Positions 14,215-20,656 of a stretch of DNA of 35,302 nt are shown here, one piece after another (position 1 is the first letter of the stretch; every line of letters starts with the position of its first letter). Source of the stretch: Dehalococcoidia bacterium. GTDB lineage: Bacteria; Chloroflexota; Dehalococcoidia; SM23-28-2; RBG-16-64-32. A program made the position numbers and the translations under genes. The notes under the pieces were generated by a model. It made no database searches, was not told the origin of the DNA, and saw nothing but the letters and a program-made list of their open reading frames with translations. The stretch lies in the NCBI GenBank assembly GCA_030690405.1, contig JAUYGU010000172.1:1-35302 (forward strand), written 5' to 3'.

Positions 14215-14244
14215 GGGGCGCGTCCCGGCCGGACGCGCCCCTTT
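14215..14244 (+). terminator. Rho-independent terminator of the LPXTG protein gene
   Basis: GGGGCGCGTCC-CGGCC-GGACGCGCCCC makes a perfect 11-bp stem with a 5-nt loop, followed by TTT. It starts 20 nt after the stop codon and lies before the next promoter. Confidence 0.8.
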
Positions 14245-14265
14245 CGCGTTCACGTCTGCATCGCC

Positions 14266-14271
14266 TACGAT
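14266..14271 (+). promoter_or_regulatory. Candidate -10 box before the SDR gene
   Basis: TACGAT is followed by AGGAGCCGCT and the ATG at 14282, so a very short leader would still contain an AGGAG ribosome binding site. An almost identical TACGATAG sits before the CoA-transferase gene at 15089. Confidence 0.4.
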
Positions 14272-14281
14272 AGGAGCCGCT

Positions 14282-15040
14282 ATGGACCTGGGGCTGCAGG
14301 ATAAGGTAGCGCTCATCGGCGGCGGCTCGCGCGGGATCGGCCGGGCGGTCGCCCTGGCGCTGGCGGCGGAGGGCTGCCACCTGGCGCTCGCCGCTCGAGG
14401 CGTAGAGGCGCTGCGGGAGACGGCCGCCGAGGGCGGGGCGGCTGGCGTCCAGGTGCTGGCCGTCCCCTGCGATCTGCTGCGCGCCGAGGACGCGGAGCGC
14501 TTCGTCTCGGCCGCGGTGGAGCGGTTCGGCCGCATCGACGCCCTTGTGAACTCGATCCACTTCTCCGCCCCCGGCGACGCGGACGACGTGTGGAAGCAGT
14601 CGTTCGACACGCTGTTCCTGCCGGCGGTGCGCCTGACGAGGCTGGCCGTGCCCCACCTGCGGGACGCGGGCGGCGGCGCCGTCGTGCACCTGGCGTCGAT
14701 CTGGGGGCGCGAGGCTGGCGGGCTGCCGGGCTACAACGCGATGAAGGCGGCGCTGATCTCCCACGCCAAGGCGATGGCGGTCCAGCTGGCGCCGGACGGA
14801 ATCCGCGTCAACACCGTCGCGCCGGGCTCCATCAGCCACCCGGGCGGCTCCTGGTGGCGACGCCAGCAGGAGGACCCGGAGGGGATGGCCCGCTTCGTGG
14901 CGGAGAACATCCCGATGGGCCGGTTCGGTACGGCGGAGGAGGTGGCGAACGTCGTCGCCTTCCTCCTCTCGCCGCGGGCGTCGTGGGTGACGGGCGCCTG
15001 CGTGCCTGTCGACGGTGGCCAGGGGCGGTCGAACATCTAG
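14282..15040 (+). CDS. Short-chain dehydrogenase/reductase (SDR)
   Basis: A 252-residue classical SDR, length normal for the family. The cofactor loop is GGGSRGIG (13-20) and the catalytic triad is Ser139 (HLASIWG), Tyr151 and Lys155 (GYNAMKAAL). The usual NNAG motif is NSIH here, a tolerated variation. FLLSPRASWVTGACVPVDGGQG is the standard C-terminal end. It should oxidise or reduce a hydroxyl/keto group, perhaps on a 3-hydroxyacyl-CoA, with NAD(P). AGGAG precedes the ATG. The CoA-transferase gene follows 48 nt later in the same direction, suggesting a shared catabolic pathway. Confidence 0.92.
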   Translation: MDLGLQDKVALIGGGSRGIGRAVALALAAEGCHLALAARGVEALRETAAEGGAAGVQVLAVPCDLLRAEDAERFVSAAVERFGRIDALVNSIHFSAPGDADDVWKQSFDTLFLPAVRLTRLAVPHLRDAGGGAVVHLASIWGREAGGLPGYNAMKAALISHAKAMAVQLAPDGIRVNTVAPGSISHPGGSWWRRQQEDPEGMARFVAENIPMGRFGTAEEVANVVAFLLSPRASWVTGACVPVDGGQGRSNI

Positions 15041-15075
15041 CGCGACTTCGATTTGCCCGTTACGGGCTACGACCC

Positions 15076-15081
15076 TACGAT
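15076..15081 (+). promoter_or_regulatory. Candidate -10 box, leaderless CoA-transferase mRNA
   Basis: TACGAT ends 7 nt before the GTG at 15089; no Shine-Dalgarno precedes that codon. This supports the GTG over the TTG at 15053. Confidence 0.4.
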
Positions 15082-15088
15082 AGACGCC

Positions 15089-16291
15089 GTGCCTTCCGAA
15101 TCCGGCTCCTCTCTGGAAGACCTGCGCGTCCTTGAGCTGACGGGCGGGGTTGCCGCGGGCTACTGCGGCAAGCTGTTCGCCGGGTACGGCGCCGACGTGA
15201 TCAAGGTGGAGCCGCCGTCCGGTGATCCGCTGCGGCGGCAGGGGCCGTTCGCGGCGGAGCGGCCGCACCGGGAGACCGGTGCACCCTGGCTCTACCTGGG
15301 GACGCGAAAGCGCAGCGTCACCCTGGACCTCGCGCAGCCCAGTGGGCAGCGGCTGTTCCGCCGCATGGTGGAGGAGGCGAACGTGATCGTGGAGAGCTTC
15401 CCGCCGGGCTACCTGGACTCGCTGGGGGTCGGGTTCGAGGCGTTGCGGGCGATCAAGCGGCGTATCGTCATCGTCTCCATCTCGCCCTACGGCCAGAGCG
15501 GCCCGAAGGCGGAGTGGCGGGCGACGAACCTGACGTCATTCGCCTCCGGCGGTCAGATGTCGCTAACGGGGGAGCCGGACCGCGAACCGCTGGTGAACGG
15601 GGGATCGCAGGCGGAGTACCAGGCGGGGTTGCAGGCGTTCGCGGCGGCGGCGCTGGCGGCGCACCAGGCGGACGTGACGGAGGTGCCCCAGCACGTGGAC
15701 ATCTCCGCGCAGGAGTGTATGGCCTCCGCTCTCGAGCTGTACCTGCCCTGGTGGGCCTACCTGAAGCGCGATATCTCGAAGCGGCGCGGCAACGTCATGT
15801 CCGGGATGGTGGGCGTCTTCCCGGCGGCGGACGGGTACATCGGGCTGCACATCATGCCGCGCAACTGGCCGTGGTTCGCGCGTGCCATGGGCCGGGAGGA
15901 GCTGATAGACGAACCCAAGTTCCGCGACAACTACACGCGTCTGCAGAACAACGACGAACTGGAGGCGATCGTCTACGCCTGGGCGGCGGGGCAGAGCGCG
16001 AAGGAGCTGTACCGGCAAGCCGGCGCCGCCCGCGCGCCGATCGCCTTCGTCCACACGCTGGGCGACCTCCTGGAGTCCGAGCAGCTTCGGTCGCGGGGCT
16101 ACTTCCGGGAGGTGGAGCACCCGCTGGCGGGAAGCCTCACGTACCCCGGGCCGCCGTTCCGCATGAGCGAAGTGGAGTGGGAGCCGGGGCGGGCGCCGCT
16201 GCTGGGCGAGCACAACCGCGAGGTGTACTGCGAGGAGATGGGGCTGAGCGGGCGGGAGCTGGCGCACCTGCGGGCGGCGGGGGTCGTCTAG
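15089..16291 (+). CDS. Family III CoA-transferase (CaiB/BaiF), Glu-type subunit, second pair
   Basis: A 400-residue CaiB/BaiF protein resembling the one at 6198: both have G(D/E)PDREPL..GG..AEY.AGL, placing a Glu (Glu176 here) where the family's catalytic Asp normally sits. Other landmarks are LRVLELTGGVAAGYCGKLFAG, GADVIKVEPP, ISPYGQSGPK and the C-terminal APLLGEHNREV. It is followed by the Asp-type gene at 16384, so this is a second Glu/Asp pair. The GTG at 15089 is preferred because TACGAT ends 7 nt upstream; the TTG at 15053 would add 12 residues without a ribosome binding site. Predicted role: partner or regulatory subunit of a CoA-transferase for an unknown acid. Confidence 0.9.
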   Translation: MPSESGSSLEDLRVLELTGGVAAGYCGKLFAGYGADVIKVEPPSGDPLRRQGPFAAERPHRETGAPWLYLGTRKRSVTLDLAQPSGQRLFRRMVEEANVIVESFPPGYLDSLGVGFEALRAIKRRIVIVSISPYGQSGPKAEWRATNLTSFASGGQMSLTGEPDREPLVNGGSQAEYQAGLQAFAAAALAAHQADVTEVPQHVDISAQECMASALELYLPWWAYLKRDISKRRGNVMSGMVGVFPAADGYIGLHIMPRNWPWFARAMGREELIDEPKFRDNYTRLQNNDELEAIVYAWAAGQSAKELYRQAGAARAPIAFVHTLGDLLESEQLRSRGYFREVEHPLAGSLTYPGPPFRMSEVEWEPGRAPLLGEHNREVYCEEMGLSGRELAHLRAAGVV

Positions 16292-16357
16292 TGGACAGTG
16301 GACAGTGGATAGTGGACAGTGCTGGCGCCATGCTCCTTGTTCCTTGTTCCTTGTTCC
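16292..16357. repeat. Simple repeats GTGGACA and CCTTGTT between CoA-transferase genes
   Basis: GTGGACA-type units (16292-16320, one degenerate) are followed by three copies of TTCCTTG-type units (16335-16357). The first kind also occurs at 6095-6119, and a shorter TTTCCTTGTTCC occurs near 4749. They fill most of the 92-nt gap between the two genes. Confidence 0.7.
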
Positions 16358-16383
16358 GGGACGGTGGCGAGGGGAGGGGCTAG

Positions 16384-17628
16384 GTGTTCCGGCTGCCGCT
16401 GTACGGCGTCCGCATCCTGGACCTGACGATGGCCTGGGCCGGCCCCTACGCCACCCGTCTCCTGGGCGATATGGGGGCCGAGGTGATCAAGGTGGAGGCC
16501 GTCAACAACTGGGACTTGCTGCGCTCGTTTACGGGCCAGCCGCCCACGGTGGAGCGGGTGTGGGACAAGTCGCCGTACTTCAACCACGTGAACCGCGATA
16601 AGTACGGCTGCGTGCTGGACCTCTCGCAGGAGAGAGGGCGAGAGCTGTTCCTGCGCCTGGCGGTGATCTCCGACGTCGTTATCGAGAACTTCCGGGCGGA
16701 GGTGATGGAGAACCTGGGCCTCACCTACGAGGCGCTCTCGGCGGCGAACCCGCAGCTGGTCGTCGTCTCGATGCCCGGGCACGGCAGCACCGGCCCGGAA
16801 CGCGACTTCATCGCCTACGGTACGAACGTGGAGCAGTTGTCGGGCCTCTGCCACCTCACCGGGTACGAGGGCGGCCCGCCGCAGAAGACGGGGATCAGCT
16901 ACGGCGACCCGATGGCCGGCATCGCGGCGGCGGGAGCGATCGCGCTGGCGCTGTGGGACCGGCGCCGCAGCGGCCGCGGCCAGTACGTCGAGGTGGCGCA
17001 GCGGGAGAACCTTGTCAACATGATCGGCGAGCAGGTGGTGGCGTACGCAATGACGGGGCGCGAGCCGCCGCGCCGGGGCAACCGCGATTCGTCGATGGCG
17101 CCGCACGGCTGCTACCCGTGCCGCGGCGACGATCAGTGGCTGACCATCGCCTGCGAGGACGACGCGCAGTTCGCGGCGCTGTGCGGGGCGATGGGCCGGC
17201 CGGAGCTGGCCGCCGACGCGCGCTTCGCCGACGTGGTCAGCCGCTACCGGAACCAGGAAGCGCTGGACGGGGAGATCGCGGCGTGGACGCGGGAGCGGAC
17301 GAAGGAGGCGGCGGCGGAGGCGCTGCAGACGTCCGGTGTGCCCGCCTCGCCGGTGCTCAGCGCGCCGGAGGTGTTCGATGACCCGCACCTGCGGGCGCGC
17401 GGCTTCTACGAGAACGTATCGCACTCCGTGGCGGGGGTGTGGGAGGTGGAGGGGCCGCACTGGCGTCTGAGCGAGTCGCCGGCGCACATCCGGCTGCCGG
17501 CGCCCGCCTTCGGGGAGCACAACGGCTACGTGTTCCGGGAGCTGCTGGGGCTATCCGAGGATGAGATCGCGGAGCTGGAGGCGGAGGGAGTGACGGGCTC
17601 CACGCCGAACTGGGCCGTCCACGAATAG
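16384..17628 (+). CDS. Family III CoA-transferase (CaiB/BaiF), Asp-type subunit, second pair
   Basis: A 414-residue CaiB/BaiF protein with YGVRILDLTMAWAGPYATRL, GAEVIKVE, MPGHGSTGP and the catalytic Asp175 in TGISYGDPMAG. The segment GNRDSSMAPHGCYPC followed by WLTIACEDDAQFAAL matches the Asp-type protein at 7693 much more closely than either Glu-type protein. It ends with the typical AFGEHNGYVFRELLGLSEDEI. It should form the catalytic half of a CoA-transferase with the product of the preceding gene. The GTG start follows a purine-rich GAGGGGAGGGG run that can act as a ribosome binding site. It is the last gene of the SDR/CoA-transferase run. Confidence 0.92.
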   Translation: MFRLPLYGVRILDLTMAWAGPYATRLLGDMGAEVIKVEAVNNWDLLRSFTGQPPTVERVWDKSPYFNHVNRDKYGCVLDLSQERGRELFLRLAVISDVVIENFRAEVMENLGLTYEALSAANPQLVVVSMPGHGSTGPERDFIAYGTNVEQLSGLCHLTGYEGGPPQKTGISYGDPMAGIAAAGAIALALWDRRRSGRGQYVEVAQRENLVNMIGEQVVAYAMTGREPPRRGNRDSSMAPHGCYPCRGDDQWLTIACEDDAQFAALCGAMGRPELAADARFADVVSRYRNQEALDGEIAAWTRERTKEAAAEALQTSGVPASPVLSAPEVFDDPHLRARGFYENVSHSVAGVWEVEGPHWRLSESPAHIRLPAPAFGEHNGYVFRELLGLSEDEIAELEAEGVTGSTPNWAVHE

Positions 17629-17657
17629 GAAGCCTCGATAGTCTGGGACCTTTGGGT

Positions 17658-18620
17658 ATGACAGATTTGTATCCTGAGATCGAACCGCACGAGCATGGGA
17701 TGTTGGAGGTGGGTGACGGCAACCTCGTCTACTGGGAGACCTGTGGCAATCCGCGTGGCAAGCCGGCCGTCGTATTGCACGGCGGTCCCGGTTCGGGATG
17801 TTCACCGCGGTTCCGCAGGCTCTTCGATCCAAGCGCCTACCGCGTCGTGCTGTTCGATCAGCGCGGCTGTGGTCGGAGCATGCCACACGCAAGCGCAGTT
17901 GATACGGACCTGGCGAGCAACAACACCGCAAACCTGATCGCGGACATTGAACGGCTGCGTCAACACCTGGACGTCGACCGATGGTTGGTGTTCGGCGGAT
18001 CCTGGGGCAGCACATTGGCGCTCGCCTACGCCGAATCGCACCCGGACCGGGTCACGGAGATGATCTTGTTTGGTGTTACGACCGGACGCCGCAGCGAGTT
18101 TGATTGGACGTTCCGTGGCGGCGTAGCTGTCTTTTTCCCCGAGCAATGGGAACGTCTTCGCGCCGGCGTGCCGGTCGCCCAACGAGACGGCGATATCGTC
18201 GAGGCATATCACCGGCTGCTGCACGATCCCGACCCCACGGTCCGCCAGCGGGCCGCCGAAGCCTGGTGCATGTGGGAGTCCGCGACACCCGCGTGGCCTC
18301 CAACAACTGGACTAGCCGAGAGATTCACCGATCCCACCTATGCGCTGGCGTTTGCGCGCATCGTGACCCACTACGTCCGGCACAATGCTTGGCTGGAGGA
18401 TGGGAGGTTACTCCGCGACGCCGGCTCGCTGGCCGGCATCCCCGGGATCCTGGTGAACGGACGTTTTGATTTTCAAGCACCCATCGCCAACGCGTGGGAG
18501 CTCAAGCGCGTGTGGCCACGCGCCGAGCTCGTGATCGTCGACGACGCGGGCCACTCCGTCAATCCGGGCCTCAGCCGAGAGCTGATCCGCGCCAGCGATC
18601 GATTCGCAGTGCTCCCGTAG
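17658..18620 (+). CDS. pip: Proline iminopeptidase (alpha/beta-hydrolase, S33 family)
   Basis: A 320-residue peptidase that removes N-terminal proline from peptides. The oxyanion motif HGGPG is at 41-45 and DQRGCGRS at 67-74. The catalytic residues are Ser115 in GGSWGS, Asp271 in GRFDFQ and His299 in DDAGHSV. Length and motifs fit the bacterial monomeric enzyme, with a cytoplasmic location (no signal peptide). The ATG at 17658 is chosen as the first before the homology begins; a TTG lies two codons earlier. The gene is visibly less GC-rich than the CoA-transferase genes beside it, which may mean separate acquisition. A TAGTCT box 13 nt upstream could be its -10. The 131-nt gap after it shows no clear feature. 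Confidence 0.93.
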   Translation: MTDLYPEIEPHEHGMLEVGDGNLVYWETCGNPRGKPAVVLHGGPGSGCSPRFRRLFDPSAYRVVLFDQRGCGRSMPHASAVDTDLASNNTANLIADIERLRQHLDVDRWLVFGGSWGSTLALAYAESHPDRVTEMILFGVTTGRRSEFDWTFRGGVAVFFPEQWERLRAGVPVAQRDGDIVEAYHRLLHDPDPTVRQRAAEAWCMWESATPAWPPTTGLAERFTDPTYALAFARIVTHYVRHNAWLEDGRLLRDAGSLAGIPGILVNGRFDFQAPIANAWELKRVWPRAELVIVDDAGHSVNPGLSRELIRASDRFAVLP

Positions 18621-18751
18621 AGGAGCAGGGCGCAGGTTCTGCGGCCTCGTGGGGATACTTGCTCGCGCTGCCGCCCGTGTGGATCGTCCTACAGGCGCGA
18701 TAGCAACAAGGTAGCCATGCGAGCTTACCTCGTCGCGTTGTAGGTTCGGCG

Positions 18752-19921
18752 TCAGACTCCCGTAGAGACGCCGATGATGTGGCCGATGCCGAACGTGAGC
18801 GCCGCTGCGGCGGCGCCGAGGGCGAGCTGGCGGCCGCCGCTGATGAGCATGCCGCGGCCAGTGAGCAGCGATAGCGAGGCGCCGACGGCGAACAGGGCCA
18901 GGCCGCTCAGCGCGGCGCTGGCGACCACGAACGGCGTACTCGCGTTCGCGCTGAACAGGAACGGGATGACGGGGACGAGCGCTCCCGCCGCGAACGCCAG
19001 GAACGACCCTGCCGAGGCGCCCCAGGGCGAGCCGAGCGCCGACGGGTCCAGCCCCAGCTCCTCGCGGACCAGCGTATCGAGCGCGACCTCCGGGTTCTCC
19101 ATGAGGCGCGCCGCCATCGCCTCCGCCTGCTCCTTCGGCAGACCCTTCGCCTGGTAGATGAGGGTCAGCTCCCGCTGTTCCTCCTCGGGGGCGGCCTCAA
19201 GCTCGCCCCGCTCCAGCTCGATCTGGCGTTCGAACAGCTCGCGCTGGGCGCGCATGGAGACGTACTCGCCGGCGGCCATGGAGAAGGCGCCGGCGAGGAG
19301 GCCGGCGACGCCGGCGAGGAGCACGAACTTCCCCTCAGTCTGCGCGCCCGCGAACCCCATGATGAGCGAGACGTTGGAGACGAGGCCATCGCTGACGCCG
19401 AAGATGCTTGCCCGCAGGGTGCCGCCGCCGCCCGTGCGGTGCCACGTCTCACGCGCGGCGATGGTCTCCGTGGGCGTCAGTTCCGGTCGCTGCAGGCGGG
19501 CGAGAGTGCGCCCGTGCTCCCGCTCGTCGGGGGCGATAGCCTGCGCCGCCTCGTCCTGCGCCATGTAGGCGCCGTATGCGCCCGCTTCCATGCTGCGCAC
19601 GATGCCCAGCACGGAACGGACACCGAAGCGGCGGGCGAGGAAGCCGATCAGCCGGATGCGGAGGCTGGGGCCGCGCTCGCGGGGCTCGACGCCGGCGTCG
19701 CGGAGCTTCTTGCGCCAGACGTCGGCGTGGTGCTCCTCGACAACGCCGAGCTGCTCGAAGATGGCCCGGCGTTCAGGGTCGGGCTCGGCCTCGGCGAGGA
19801 GGTGGTAGATGGCGATGCCGTCGATCTCGTCGTCGAGGTTAGCCTTGTAGCGACGGATGTCGTCCGGGGACGCCGGTTTCGTATCGTCGTGCCTGCCCGA
19901 GTTGGGGGCCTCGGTCCTCAT
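18752..19921 (-). CDS. Ferritin-like/VIT1-CCC1 fusion, iron or manganese transporter
   Basis: A 389-residue fusion resembling MbfA-type proteins. Residues 20-145 form a rubrerythrin-like domain with a complete set of di-iron ligands: Glu32, Glu62..His65 (EEHH), Glu112 and Glu133..His136 (EREH). Residues 165-389 are a VIT1/CCC1 transporter: GTLRASIFGVSDGLVSNVSL, the GEYVSMRAQRELFE helix, a cytoplasmic metal-binding hairpin rich in Glu, and C-terminal membrane segments (GALVPVIPFLF, SGLALFAVGASLSLL, LGAAAAALTFGIGHIIG). It probably exports Fe(II)/Mn(II), with the soluble domain sensing or oxidising iron. The ATG at 19921 is preferred over the longer frame because homology begins soon after it and TACACT lies 6 nt upstream (leaderless type). 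Confidence 0.93.
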   Translation of the reverse strand: MRTEAPNSGRHDDTKPASPDDIRRYKANLDDEIDGIAIYHLLAEAEPDPERRAIFEQLGVVEEHHADVWRKKLRDAGVEPRERGPSLRIRLIGFLARRFGVRSVLGIVRSMEAGAYGAYMAQDEAAQAIAPDEREHGRTLARLQRPELTPTETIAARETWHRTGGGGTLRASIFGVSDGLVSNVSLIMGFAGAQTEGKFVLLAGVAGLLAGAFSMAAGEYVSMRAQRELFERQIELERGELEAAPEEEQRELTLIYQAKGLPKEQAEAMAARLMENPEVALDTLVREELGLDPSALGSPWGASAGSFLAFAAGALVPVIPFLFSANASTPFVVASAALSGLALFAVGASLSLLTGRGMLISGGRQLALGAAAAALTFGIGHIIGVSTGV

Positions 19922-19927
19922 GAGACC

Positions 19928-19933
19928 AGTGTA
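19928..19933 (-). promoter_or_regulatory. Candidate -10 box for a leaderless transporter mRNA
   Basis: TACACT on the minus strand ends 6 nt before the ATG at 19921. No Shine-Dalgarno is seen. Confidence 0.4.
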
Positions 19934-20032
19934 CCCGAAGAGGGGGTCGTGGGTCGGGAGGTGGAGGCCGGACAGGGCCAGGGGACCAGACGGTGACTCA
20001 GACGCACGTGGCGGCACCCGGCCCAATGTTGG

Positions 20033-20053
20033 CCTATATTGGCACTATATAGG
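20033..20053. promoter_or_regulatory. Inverted repeat, possible operator of the two-gene cassette
   Basis: CCTATAT and ATATAGG form a perfect 7-bp inverted repeat with a 7-nt spacer, immediately upstream of a TTGACA box. Its position suits a repressor site, perhaps for the HTH protein encoded next. Confidence 0.45.
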
Positions 20054-20055
20054 GC

Positions 20056-20085
20056 TTGACAGGGGTCGATGTAGAGATGCAATAT
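20056..20085 (+). promoter_or_regulatory. Candidate sigma-70 promoter of the two-gene cassette
   Basis: A consensus TTGACA (20056-20061) is followed 18 nt later by CAATAT (20080-20085), with TATAGA just beyond as an alternative -10. It lies 29 nt before the start of the HTH protein gene. This is the clearest -35 box seen in the window. Confidence 0.5.
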
Positions 20086-20113
20086 AGACGCGACTAAGCT
20101 GAGGAGGAACGAG

Positions 20114-20656
20114 ATGGAATCACCGAGAGGTAAACCGAGTTGGATTCCTCCGGACGAGGAGTTCAAGGCGATGCTGGCCCGGAGGCTGGAGCGATTAGAA
20201 ACGGGGATCGGCGAGGTGACGACCGAGATCGACCGTCTTAATCGTGAACTGGCGGCTGCGGACCGAGAGAGGGAATATCTGCGGAGCCTCCTAGCAATTT
20301 GGGAGCCCGACCAGTGGGAACACCTGTCCGGGGAGGTGTTTGTGAACCGGACAAACGGAGCAAAGGGAACATCAGCCGCAGTAATAGCCGCGCAAGATGC
20401 CGCCGAGATGGTGGTACGGTTGCTCGAGGAGGTGCACCAGCCACTGCACTTCCGCGAGATCGAGAAGGAACTCAGAGCGCGCAATTGGTATGTCGCGGGC
20501 GGCGCCGACCCGGCCAATACGCTACTCGCGAAGTACTTTGATGACGCGCGCCTGTACCGTCCCGCAAGGGGTATCTACGCACTACGTCCGGAGGGCGAAA
20601 CCGTCCGAAGTGTGGGATCGAAGCGGAAGACACGGCGGAACAGGGGCTCACGGTGA
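20114..20656 (+). CDS. Coiled-coil protein with C-terminal HARE-HTH-like winged helix
   Basis: A 180-residue protein, first gene of a two-gene cassette. Residues 15-62 are a predicted coiled coil (LARRLERLETGIGEVTTEID, then RLNRELAAADREREYLRSLL). Residues 93-158 resemble the HARE-HTH winged helix: QDAAEMVVRLLEEVHQPLHF, REIEKELRARNW, then ANTLLAKYFDDARLYRPARG and IYAL. The last 20 residues are very basic (SKRKTRRNRGSR), suited to nucleic acid binding. HARE-HTH domains occur in RNA polymerase delta and in proteins linked to modified DNA and restriction. AGGAGG precedes the ATG at about 7 nt. Its stop overlaps the GHKL ATPase start by 4 nt (GTGA). It could be a DNA-targeting subunit or the cassette's own regulator. 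Confidence 0.8.
   Translation: MESPRGKPSWIPPDEEFKAMLARRLERLETGIGEVTTEIDRLNRELAAADREREYLRSLLAIWEPDQWEHLSGEVFVNRTNGAKGTSAAVIAAQDAAEMVVRLLEEVHQPLHFREIEKELRARNWYVAGGADPANTLLAKYFDDARLYRPARGIYALRPEGETVRSVGSKRKTRRNRGSR

Noticed and set aside
18621..18751. Possible small gene or RNA between the peptidase and transporter genes
   Set aside because: No start with a ribosome binding site, no stable hairpin with T-run and no tRNA-like fold was found.
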